In this document: one piece after another, positions 1 through 8,253 of the stretch
Layout: every line of letters begins with the position of its first letter
How positions within the stretch are numbered: the first letter of the stretch is position 1
Origin: CAZNMF01 sp964573795
GTDB taxonomy: Bacteria > Acidobacteriota > Vicinamibacteria > Vicinamibacterales > SCN-69-37
Reading direction: 5' to 3'
DNA length: 8,271 nucleotides
Assembly (NCBI GenBank): GCA_964573795.1
Contig: CAZNMF010000156.1
Span: 1-8,271, forward strand
The notes under the pieces: generated by a model
Told to the model about the DNA's origin: nothing
Database searches by the model: none
The model's input: only the letters and a program-made list of their open reading frames with translations
Position numbers and translations under genes: made by a program

Positions 1-1
1 C

Positions 2-2128
2 ACGTTCTGGGCGATGGACAACATCATGTACTCGTCCGAGCACACGCGCGATCTGCGGCTCGAGAACGGCAAGTTCGAGATACTGCCGGCGCTCAGCCGC
101 GGACAGTGGCAGGTGTCGCAGGACGACGCCGGCCGGATCTATCGCAACGTGAACGACGCGCCGCTCTACGTCGACTACACGCCGTCGCGCTACTTCCTCC
201 GCAATCCCGACGTCGTGCGCACGCGCGGGCTCTACGAGCTGCTCATCGAGCAGTTGGACGCCACCGTCTATCCGGTGCGGCCGAACCGCGGCGTCAATCG
301 CGGCTACCGCGACTCGTTCTTCCGCGCCGACGGATCGTCGATCGTCATCCAGGGCGCGGGCACGCCGACGATCTATCGCGGCGATCGGTACCCGAAGGAT
401 CTCCAGGGCGACGCGTTCATCACCGACTCGCCGACCAACCTCGTCCATCGCATGAAGATCGTCGACGACGGGACGGGCAGGCTGACGGCGAAGAACGGCT
501 ATCCGCGCGGCGAATTCCTCGCCTCGTCCGACGAGCGCTTCCGCCCCGTCTCGCTCTCGTCGGCGCCCGACGGCACGATGTACGTCGTCGACATGTATCG
601 CGGCGTCGTGCAGGCCGGCGGCATCTGGAGCGAGTACCTGACCGATTACATCAAGGCGCACGACCTCCAGCTGCCGGTCGCCAAGGGCCGCATCTGGCGC
701 GTCGTGTACGGCACGGGGCCGAACGCGCGCGGCCCGCAGCCGTCGCTCTCGTCGGCGACGCCCGCGCAGCTCGTGCAGACGCTGTCGCACCCGAACGGCT
801 GGTGGCGTGACACCGCGCAGCAGCTGCTCGTGCAGCGGCACGATCTGTCCGTCGTGCCGCAGTTGACGACGGCCGCCGAGACGGCGCCGGATTGGCGCAC
901 GCGGCTGCACGCGCTGTGGACGCTCGACGGCCTCGACGCGATCGAGCCGGCGGTGGTGCTGAAGGCGTACGCCGACGCGAACCCGAACGTCCGCGCGGCC
1001 GGCATCCGCATCGCAGAACGCTGGATGAGCCAGCCCGATCAGCCGGTCGTCGCCGCCGCGTTGAAGCTGATCGACGACAAGAGCTGGACGGTGCGACGCC
1101 AGCTCGCGGCGTCGATTGGCGAGCTGCCGGCGGCCGCGCGCCTCGAGCCGGCGACGACGATCCTGACGCGCGAGGGCGCCGATCCGATCATCACGGACGC
1201 GGTGGTCAGCAGCTTGAAGGATCTCGAGAGCGACGTGCTGAGCCGCGTGCTGCAGGCGAGAGCGCCGCAGGCGGGCGGCGCGCCGGCCAGATCCGCGGCC
1301 GCGCAGCCGACCGAGGCCGTGTCGATGCTCGTCGCGGCCGTATCGAAGCGCGGTGACGTCGCCGGTGTGCAGAAGGCCATCGATATCGCGACGAACGACG
1401 CGACGCCGTTGTGGCAGCGCGCAGCGCTGCTGCAGGGCCTCGACATGGCGATGCCGGCAGTTGCGGCGCGCGGTGGCGGGCGAGGCGTCAATCTTGCCGG
1501 TCTGAGCGCGCCGGGCGGACGCGTCGTCGTCACGCCGGGCCGCGGCATCACGCTGCCGGGCGAGCCGGCGGCGCTCATGAAGCTCGCGTCGGGAACAGGC
1601 GATCTCGCGACGCTGGCGCTCATGGTGTCCAACAAGCTCGACTGGCCGGGTCGTCCGGCGCCGAAGGTGGTCGCGACGCCGCTCACGCCCGATCAGCAGA
1701 AGCGCATGGCCGCCGGCGCCGAGATATACAAGAACGTTTGTCTGGGCTGCCATCAGGAGGACGGACGCGGCAAGGACAAGGTCGCGGCGAACCTGGTGGA
1801 CTCGGCGTACGTGAACGGCGGCGACCTCACGCCCATCATCCGGATCCTGCTGTCGGGCAAGGAGGGACAGATCGGCCTGATGCCGCCGGTTGGGCCCGCG
1901 ATGAACGACGAGCAGATCGCCGGCGTGATCACCTATATCCGCCGGTCGTGGGGGCACACGGGTTCCGTGCCGAGCCCGCTCGAGGTCGGTGAGATCCGCG
2001 CGTTGACGAAGGCGCGCAACAAGCCGTGGACCGACGCGGAGCTGCAGACGCCCGCGCGCGGCTTCGGTGGCCGCGGACGAGGCGCGGGCGGACCGGGCCG
2101 CGGACGCGGCGGCGCGGCGCAGCAATAG
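2..2128 (+). CDS. PVC-type membrane-bound dehydrogenase / HEAT-repeat / cytochrome c protein, 5' partial
   Basis: The frame is open to the left edge (residues T-F-W-A precede the first Met at 14), so the gene starts outside the window. Residue numbers count from that Met. Residues about 1-230 resemble the end of the beta-propeller domain of putative membrane-bound dehydrogenases (TIGR02604-like), including SSAPDGTMYVVDMYRG near 182-197. Residues about 245-480 are helical, HEAT-like (for example DANPNVRAAGIRIAERW). A single cytochrome c domain follows: heme-binding CLGCH at 576-580 (bases 1739-1753) and a likely distal ligand Met623 in GLMPPVGP. The tail from about 680 is Gly/Arg-rich. Such proteins are normally exported to the periplasm and are thought to oxidise sugars or other organics and pass electrons to the attached heme. 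Substrate and signal peptide cannot be judged here. The next gene begins 19 bp after the stop, suggesting co-transcription. Family assignment is good; the exact reaction is unknown. Confidence 0.85.
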   Translation, partial: TFWAMDNIMYSSEHTRDLRLENGKFEILPALSRGQWQVSQDDAGRIYRNVNDAPLYVDYTPSRYFLRNPDVVRTRGLYELLIEQLDATVYPVRPNRGVNRGYRDSFFRADGSSIVIQGAGTPTIYRGDRYPKDLQGDAFITDSPTNLVHRMKIVDDGTGRLTAKNGYPRGEFLASSDERFRPVSLSSAPDGTMYVVDMYRGVVQAGGIWSEYLTDYIKAHDLQLPVAKGRIWRVVYGTGPNARGPQPSLSSATPAQLVQTLSHPNGWWRDTAQQLLVQRHDLSVVPQLTTAAETAPDWRTRLHALWTLDGLDAIEPAVVLKAYADANPNVRAAGIRIAERWMSQPDQPVVAAALKLIDDKSWTVRRQLAASIGELPAAARLEPATTILTREGADPIITDAVVSSLKDLESDVLSRVLQARAPQAGGAPARSAAAQPTEAVSMLVAAVSKRGDVAGVQKAIDIATNDATPLWQRAALLQGLDMAMPAVAARGGGRGVNLAGLSAPGGRVVVTPGRGITLPGEPAALMKLASGTGDLATLALMVSNKLDWPGRPAPKVVATPLTPDQQKRMAAGAEIYKNVCLGCHQEDGRGKDKVAANLVDSAYVNGGDLTPIIRILLSGKEGQIGLMPPVGPAMNDEQIAGVITYIRRSWGHTGSVPSPLEVGEIRALTKARNKPWTDAELQTPARGFGGRGRGAGGPGRGRGGAAQQ

Positions 2129-2147
2129 CCACGGGCGCTCATCACCA

Positions 2148-3446
2148 GTGGCCGCCACGCCGACGCACCCGCAAACGGCCGCCTTCGAAGAGGCGACCTA
2201 CCGGAAAGTGACGTGGCGGCTGCTGCCGCTGCTGATCCTCTGCTATCTCGTCGCGTATCTCGATCGCGTGAACATCGGGTTCGCGCGGTTGCAGATGATG
2301 GACGATCTCGGCTTCAGCGAGACCGTTTACGGCCTCGGCGCCGGGATCTTCTTCATCGGCTACTTCCTCTTCGAAGTGCCGAGCAACGTCATCCTGCACC
2401 GCGTCGGCGCGCGGCTCTGGATCGGCCGCATCATGATCACGTGGGGCCTCGTCTCCGGGGCCTTCGTGTTCGTGAAGACGCCGTGGATGTTCTACACGCT
2501 GCGGTTCCTGCTCGGGCTCGCCGAAGCGGGCTTCTATCCCGGCATCATCCTGTATCTGACGTACTGGTATCCGTCCGGCCGCCGCGCGCGGATGACGTCG
2601 CTGTTCATGACCGCGATTCCCATCTCGGGCATCTTCGGTGGTCCGTTGTCGGGGTGGATCATGCAGTCGTTCGCGGGCACACGCGGATGGGACGGCTGGC
2701 AGTGGCTCTTCGTGATCGAGGCCATTCCGTCGCTCCTGCTCGGCGTCGTCGTGATGCTGTATCTCGACAACGGCATTCGCGCCGCGCGCTGGCTCTCCGA
2801 CGAGGAGAAGGCGCTGCTCGAGCGCCACGTCGACGCCGAGGCCGCCGCGCTACCCGCGCACGGATCGATCCGCGCGGTCTTCGCCGATCGTCGTGTCTGG
2901 TGGATGTGTCTGATCTACTTCGCGTGCGCCGTCGGTCAGTACGGACTGACGTTCTGGATGCCGGTGCTCATTCAGACGGCCGGCGTGCGCGGCGTGCTGG
3001 AGATCGGCGTGCTCACGGCCGTGCCGTACGCGGCCGGCGGCATCGCGATGCTGGTGCTCGGCCGCCGCGCCGATCGCCATCGCACGCGTCGCGCGCACGA
3101 GGCGTTCGCGCTCGTGCTCGGCGCCGCCGGTCTCTCGGCGAGTGCGCTCGCCGGGACGCACACGACGCTCGCGATCGCGTGTCTGACGATCGCCGCGGCC
3201 GGCATTCTGTCCGCGGCGCCGCTGTTCTGGAGCCTGCCCACCGCGATCTTCAGCGGCGCGGCCGCCGCGGCCGGCATCGCGACGATCAACTCCGTCGCCA
3301 ATCTCGGCGGCTTCATCAGCCCGACCGTCGTCGGCAGCTTGCGCGATCTGACCGGCAGCACGGAAGCCGGCATGTTCGCCGTCTCCGCCACGCTCGTCGT
3401 CGGCGCCATCGTCGCGCTGCGCATGCCGCGCGTCGTCGACAAGTAA
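2148..3446 (+). CDS. MFS transporter, anion:cation symporter (ACS) family
   Basis: A 432-residue inner-membrane permease with about 12 hydrophobic segments. The first carries the ACS-type signature YLDRVNIGFA (residues 37-46), followed by FEVPSNVILHRVGARLWIGR (75-94) in the loop 2-3 region, and a basic cytoplasmic loop GRRADRHRTRRAH between the later helices. A charged central loop (about 207-245) separates the two six-helix halves. ACS members (phthalate, tartrate, glucarate, hydroxyphenylacetate permeases) import organic anions with protons; the substrate here cannot be named. The frame extends upstream to an ATG at 2067, but that would add 27 Arg/Ala-rich residues read out of frame from the preceding gene's tail. 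The GTG at 2148 gives the normal short hydrophilic N-terminus, 19 bp after the previous stop. No clear Shine-Dalgarno is seen, so translational coupling is plausible. Length is typical of the family. Confidence 0.92.
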   Translation: MAATPTHPQTAAFEEATYRKVTWRLLPLLILCYLVAYLDRVNIGFARLQMMDDLGFSETVYGLGAGIFFIGYFLFEVPSNVILHRVGARLWIGRIMITWGLVSGAFVFVKTPWMFYTLRFLLGLAEAGFYPGIILYLTYWYPSGRRARMTSLFMTAIPISGIFGGPLSGWIMQSFAGTRGWDGWQWLFVIEAIPSLLLGVVVMLYLDNGIRAARWLSDEEKALLERHVDAEAAALPAHGSIRAVFADRRVWWMCLIYFACAVGQYGLTFWMPVLIQTAGVRGVLEIGVLTAVPYAAGGIAMLVLGRRADRHRTRRAHEAFALVLGAAGLSASALAGTHTTLAIACLTIAAAGILSAAPLFWSLPTAIFSGAAAAAGIATINSVANLGGFISPTVVGSLRDLTGSTEAGMFAVSATLVVGAIVALRMPRVVDK

Positions 3447-3448
3447 GA

Positions 3449-3465
3449 GCGGCCCTCGTGGCCGC
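3449..3465 (+). terminator. Possible weak terminator hairpin after the MFS gene
   Basis: A perfect 6-bp GC stem (GCGGCC / GGCCGC) with loop CTCGT begins 3 nt after the MFS stop codon. A T-richer stretch (GGGCTTTCGTTTCG) follows about 12 nt later, but there is no clean T-run directly after the stem. It may end or attenuate the upstream transcript; short GC stems are also common by chance in DNA this GC-rich. Confidence 0.35.
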
Positions 3466-3542
3466 CCGCCGTAAGGGCTTTCGTTTCGCGAAACTCGATC
3501 GTCCGTTCGCGTGATCGCACGCACGATCGCGCCATGGCAGCG

Positions 3543-3567
3543 CTCTTGCCAGATTCGACGGCAAGAG
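3543..3567 (+). promoter_or_regulatory. Hairpin sequestering the Shine-Dalgarno of the cupredoxin gene
   Basis: CTCTTGCC (3543-3550) and GGCAAGAG (3560-3567) are perfectly complementary over 8 bp, with a 9-nt loop AGATTCGAC. The right arm contains most of the ribosome-binding site AAGAGG (3563-3568), which sits 8 nt before the ATG at 3577. In the RNA this stem would mask the ribosome-binding site. The same DNA could instead be a dyad operator. The structure is seen directly; a regulatory role is inferred. Confidence 0.5.
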
Positions 3568-3576
3568 GTCTGTCTG

Positions 3577-3957
3577 ATGCGAACCATCTCGACCGTTGCT
3601 CTTCTTGGATGTCTTCTCTCCGCCGCCGCGTGCGGCAGTAGCTACAACTCGGGCCCGACCGGGCCCACTCAGGAGCCGATCGCGGCCGGACCGAACATCG
3701 TGCTCGTGCCGAGCGGCACCGCTTCGTCCAACCGCGCGCCCGGCTACGCGCCGACGCCGCTGACCGTGGCGGCCGGTACGACCGTCACGTTCGGCAACAA
3801 CAACGGCACGTCGCACACGGCCACGGCCGACAACGGCGCATGGAACGTCTCGCTCGCGCCCGGCCAGACGGGCACGGCGAAGCTGACGACGCCGGGGACG
3901 TACACGTATCACTGCACGATCCACGCGTTCATGACCGGGACGATCGTCGTGCAGTAG
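3577..3957 (+). CDS. Plastocyanin-like cupredoxin lipoprotein
   Basis: A 126-residue exported copper protein. The N-terminus MRTISTVALLGCLLSAAAC is a short lipoprotein-type signal peptide with Cys19 as the likely lipidated residue (the -3 Ala is less usual than Leu). A Gly/Pro/Ser/Thr-rich linker precedes a single cupredoxin domain. Candidate type-1 copper ligands are His80 (GTSHTAT), Cys113, His116 and Met119 in YHCTIHAFMTG, the standard C-x2-H-x2-M arrangement near the C-terminal strand. The ATG at 3577 is chosen because it starts the signal peptide and has an AAGAGG ribosome-binding site 8 nt upstream; the in-frame GTG at 3511 would bury the signal. Such proteins are typically periplasmic or surface electron carriers, possibly working with the nearby cytochrome c protein, though nothing in the sequence proves this. 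Family is clear; the redox partner is unknown. Confidence 0.9.
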   Translation: MRTISTVALLGCLLSAAACGSSYNSGPTGPTQEPIAAGPNIVLVPSGTASSNRAPGYAPTPLTVAAGTTVTFGNNNGTSHTATADNGAWNVSLAPGQTGTAKLTTPGTYTYHCTIHAFMTGTIVVQ

Positions 3958-3960
3958 CGC

Positions 3961-3985
3961 AAGAAAGACGGTTTCGTCTCTTCTT
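3961..3985 (+). terminator. Putative terminator hairpin after the cupredoxin gene
   Basis: Three bases after the stop, AAGAA plus AGACG pair with CGTCT and TTCTT around a GTTT loop: a 10-bp stem with one bulged C at 3980. The 3' arm is pyrimidine-rich (CTCTTCTTC), though there is no pure T-run. It separates the cupredoxin gene from the helicase gene and lies just before a -10-like element, consistent with a transcription-unit boundary. Confidence 0.45.
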
Positions 3986-3993
3986 CGCCATGC

Positions 3994-3999
3994 TACGAT
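3994..3999 (+). promoter_or_regulatory. -10-like element TACGAT immediately upstream of mrfA
   Basis: TACGAT fits the TANNNT core of a -10 box and ends 9 nt before the GTG start at 4009. Initiation 6-9 nt downstream would give a leaderless or nearly leaderless message. No good -35 is visible about 17 nt upstream (that stretch reads GGTTTCGTC). The GGGG just before the start codon is too close to act as a normal Shine-Dalgarno. Confidence 0.35.
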
Positions 4000-4008
4000 G
4001 CGGGGACC

Positions 4009-6549
<2,541 letters not shown>

Positions 6550-6638
6550 GGAAACGCGTTCGTGATCAAGAGCCCCAAACGCGTCTCGTCAACTTCGAAG
6601 TTCGAACTTCGAAGTTCGAAATTCTGATACCGCCCACG
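6550..6638 (+). other. mrfA-mrfB intergenic region
   Basis: This 89-bp gap has an 8-bp direct repeat AAACGCGT (6552-6559 and 6577-6584) whose cores can also pair as an inverted repeat, then the TTCGAA repeat block. No convincing Shine-Dalgarno or -10/-35 pair is seen before the ATG at 6639. The frame of mrfB happens to be open through the gap, but the translated repeat (a Phe/Glu/Arg/Thr/Ser-rich string) is not protein-like. Confidence 0.6.
6591..6620. repeat. TTCGAA-rich tandem and palindromic intergenic repeat
   Basis: Two exact copies of the 14-bp unit ACTTCGAAGTTCGA lie back to back at 6592-6605 and 6606-6619. The block also forms a perfect 26-bp palindrome (6591-6616, centred between 6603 and 6604) and an overlapping 20-bp palindrome (6601-6620). 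It is AT-richer than its surroundings and stands out clearly from the GC-rich coding DNA. From memory, similar TTCGAA/GTTCGAA strings occur between genes in some high-GC environmental genomes; that recollection is not a database result. Function is unknown; a hairpin, protein-binding site or mobile repeat remnant are all possible. Confidence 0.85.
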
Positions 6639-7925
6639 ATGCGCGATCTCACCGCCCGCTTGAGAGACATCGTTCGGCGCGAGACGCCGGCTGGCGCGCA
6701 ACCGCCGCCGGTCCGCGAGCTGACGTACGTGCCGGATCCCGATCCCGTCCGCGCGCCGGAGCAGGCGGCGAGCGCGCTCGGTGGGCACGCGGTGGATCCA
6801 GCGGGCGCCTGCATTGTCGTCGAGCGGACGCACGAGGCCGATCGATCGCACGGCCGCCGGCGCATGGAGACGTGCGTGCCGGCGGCCGGTGCTCCGCTGC
6901 ACCTGTTCGACGCGCGCGTGGCGGCGCACGAAGACTGGTGGCGGCGCGTCGTGTTCTTCGACATCGAGACGACCGGGCTCAGCGGCGGCGCCGGCACGCT
7001 CGCATTCCTGGCGGGCTGCGGCTGGTTCGACGCGTCGGGCGCGTTCGTCGTGCGCCAGTTCTTCCTGGCCGGGCCGGCGGGCGAGCGCGCGATGCTCGAC
7101 GCGCTCGGCGGCATCTTCGACGAGGCGTCGCTGATCGTGACGTACAACGGCCGCACGTTCGACGTGCCGTTCATGGAGACGCGCTGGGCGTTCCATCGAT
7201 CGGCCGCGCCGACCGATGACCTCGCGCACTTCGACATGCTGCCGCCCGCGCGGCGGCTGTGGGGCCGCCGCGAGATGGCGTCGCCGGAGCACGACGGCTG
7301 CAGCCTGTCCGCGCTCGAGCGGCGCGTGCTCGGCTTCCATCGCCTCGCCGACGTGCCCGGCTTCGAGATTCCCGCGCGCTACTTCCAGTTCCTGCGCACG
7401 GGCGATCCGTCCGTCGTCGCCGGCGTGCTCGATCACAACCGCCACGACCTCGTGTCGCTCGCCGCCGTCATGGCGCATGCGCTGTGGCTGGTGCAGGAAG
7501 GGCCGGAGGCGTGCCGCGAGCCGGCCGAGCAGCTCGCGCTCGGCCGCGTCTACGAGCGCGCGGACGAGCTCGCGCGCGCGCAACATGCCTACGAGGCGGC
7601 GGAGCGTGCCGGTGATGAGGAAGTCCGGCGCCATGCGCTGGCGCGGCTGGCGTTGTTGCACCGGCGCGCGGCACGGCACGCGGAAGCCGCAGCGGCGTGG
7701 CAGGGCGTACTGGATCTGGTGCCGCGCGGCCGGCGGGCGCTCACCGCGCTCGAACGGCGCGCGGTCGAGGCGCTCGCGATTCATCACGAGCACCGCGCGA
7801 AGGACTTGACGAGCGCCAGGCGCTTTGCGGAAGCGCTTGGCGCATCATCGACGGGACGGCAGCGTCAGGACACCGATCGCCGCCTGCAGCGGCTGGCGAA
7901 GAAGATGGAAGGGAAGCTGATCTAG
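6639..7925 (+). CDS. mrfB: MrfB/YprB-type DEDDh exonuclease (RNase H-like) with TPR-like C-terminus
   Basis: A 428-residue protein, probably the nuclease partner of the preceding helicase. Residues 1-100 are a poorly conserved leader. The RNase H-like exonuclease fold (RNase_H_2/YprB type) spans about 103-285. Exo I is VVFFDIETTGLSGG (Asp108, Glu110), Exo II is VTYNGRTFDVPF (Asp175), and Exo III is DHNRHDLVSL, with His266 four residues before Asp270, so the full DEDDh set is present. Residues about 293-400 are Ala/Arg/Glu-rich helices with TPR spacing (QLALGRVYERADELARAQHAYEAAE). In Bacillus subtilis MrfB is a DEDDh exonuclease acting with MrfA in mitomycin C repair. The ATG at 6639 is chosen because MRDLTARLRDIVRRE looks like a natural N-terminus and upstream codons read through the repeat; no clear ribosome-binding site is seen. 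Its stop overlaps that of convergent rpmE. Nuclease family is near certain; the Mrf role is inferred. Confidence 0.9.
   Translation: MRDLTARLRDIVRRETPAGAQPPPVRELTYVPDPDPVRAPEQAASALGGHAVDPAGACIVVERTHEADRSHGRRRMETCVPAAGAPLHLFDARVAAHEDWWRRVVFFDIETTGLSGGAGTLAFLAGCGWFDASGAFVVRQFFLAGPAGERAMLDALGGIFDEASLIVTYNGRTFDVPFMETRWAFHRSAAPTDDLAHFDMLPPARRLWGRREMASPEHDGCSLSALERRVLGFHRLADVPGFEIPARYFQFLRTGDPSVVAGVLDHNRHDLVSLAAVMAHALWLVQEGPEACREPAEQLALGRVYERADELARAQHAYEAAERAGDEEVRRHALARLALLHRRAARHAEAAAAWQGVLDLVPRGRRALTALERRAVEALAIHHEHRAKDLTSARRFAEALGASSTGRQRQDTDRRLQRLAKKMEGKLI
7813..7843. other. Strong 13-bp stem-loop inside the 3' end of mrfB
   Basis: GCGCCAGGCGCTT (7813-7825) pairs with AAGCGCTTGGCGC (7831-7843) around the 5-nt loop TGCGG. 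In the plus-strand RNA every position pairs, with one G-U wobble at 7819/7837; in the minus-strand RNA that position is an A-C mismatch. It lies about 80 nt before the mrfB stop and about 80-110 nt past the rpmE stop, so it could help stop either transcript, but no T-run follows on either strand. Confidence 0.45.
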
Positions 7926-8215
7926 GCGGTCGCCGACGCCTTCTTGCTCTTCGCGCCGGCCTTCGCGGTCTTGGCCGCCTTCGTCGCCTTGCTGGCTTCC
8001 TTCCGCGCCGCGGCGGTCTGCGTGCCGAACCGCTTGGTGAACCGCTCGACGCGGCCCTCCGTGTCGATCAGCTTCTGCCGGCCGGTGAAGAAGGGATGGC
8101 ACTGGTTGCAGATTTCCAGGTGCAATTCCGATTTCGTGGACCGGGTCTTGAACGTGTTGCCACACGCGCACCGCGCTTCGACTTCCTGATACTTCGGATG
8201 AATCCCGGGCTTCAC
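7922..8215 (-). CDS. rpmE: 50S ribosomal protein L31, zinc-binding (CXXC) type, with Lys/Ala-rich C-terminal extension
   Basis: A 97-residue L31 of the large ribosomal subunit. Residues 1-64 are the conserved core, starting MKPGIHPKY and containing CHPFFTGRQ and GRVERFTKRFG. The four zinc ligands are Cys16, Cys18, Cys36 and Cys39, so this is the zinc-containing form rather than the zinc-free paralogue. The remaining 33 residues are Lys/Ala-rich (KATKAAKTAKAGAKSKKAS) and not part of the usual L31 of about 70 residues. The start is the GTG read from 8215: it gives the canonical MKPGIHP N-terminus and has GAGGAG (8222-8227, minus strand) 6 nt upstream. The longer frame from 8245 would begin almost inside the -10 box. 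The stop overlaps the mrfB stop in CTAG, so the genes converge with no spacer. Zinc-type L31 is often subject to zinc-dependent control, but no Zur-like site is visible in the short upstream stretch. Confidence 0.96.
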   Translation of the reverse strand: MKPGIHPKYQEVEARCACGNTFKTRSTKSELHLEICNQCHPFFTGRQKLIDTEGRVERFTKRFGTQTAAARKEASKATKAAKTAKAGAKSKKASATA

Positions 8216-8247
8216 AGCGAGCTCCTCGGCTAGACGGACAAACACCC

Positions 8248-8253
8248 ATTATA
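8248..8253 (-). promoter_or_regulatory. rpmE promoter: perfect TATAAT -10 box
   Basis: On the minus strand bases 8253-8248 read TATAAT. Transcription would begin near 8241, giving a leader of about 26 nt with the GAGGAG ribosome-binding site at 8227-8222 and GTG at 8215. The expected -35 position about 17 nt upstream falls at or beyond the window edge. A nearby TTGACT is only 4 nt from the -10 box, so it is not the -35. Confidence 0.75.

Larger units (their letters stand above)
3447..3576 (+). other. Intergenic region upstream of cupredoxin gene, rich in inverted repeats
   Basis: This 130-bp gap contains the GC hairpin after the MFS stop, a perfect 12-bp palindrome GTTTCGCGAAAC at 3483-3494, a 7-bp inverted repeat CGATCGT (3496-3502) / ACGATCG (3523-3529), and the Shine-Dalgarno hairpin at 3543-3567. 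I found no convincing -35/-10 pair, so either the promoter is of an unrecognised type or the gene is read through from upstream. A GTG at 3511 is in frame with the cupredoxin gene, but its extension precedes the signal peptide and is rejected as the start. Confidence 0.5.

Noticed and set aside
2067..2147. Longer N-terminus for the MFS gene from the ATG at 2067.
   Set aside because: The 27 extra residues are an out-of-frame reading of the upstream gene's Gly/Arg tail, and the permease has a normal N-terminus from the GTG at 2148.
2213..3514. A 433-codon plus-strand frame overlapping the MFS gene.
   Set aside because: It is an Arg-rich out-of-frame reading of the permease; the overlapping frame has clear membrane helices and the ACS signature.
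6591..6620. The short repeat as a CRISPR array.
   Set aside because: The units are 14 bp and directly adjacent, with no spacers, and there are no cas genes in the window.
8216..8245. Ten-residue N-terminal extension of L31 from a GTG at 8245.
   Set aside because: That codon lies 2 nt from the TATAAT box, before the expected transcription start, and the conserved L31 N-terminus and ribosome-binding site fit the GTG at 8215.
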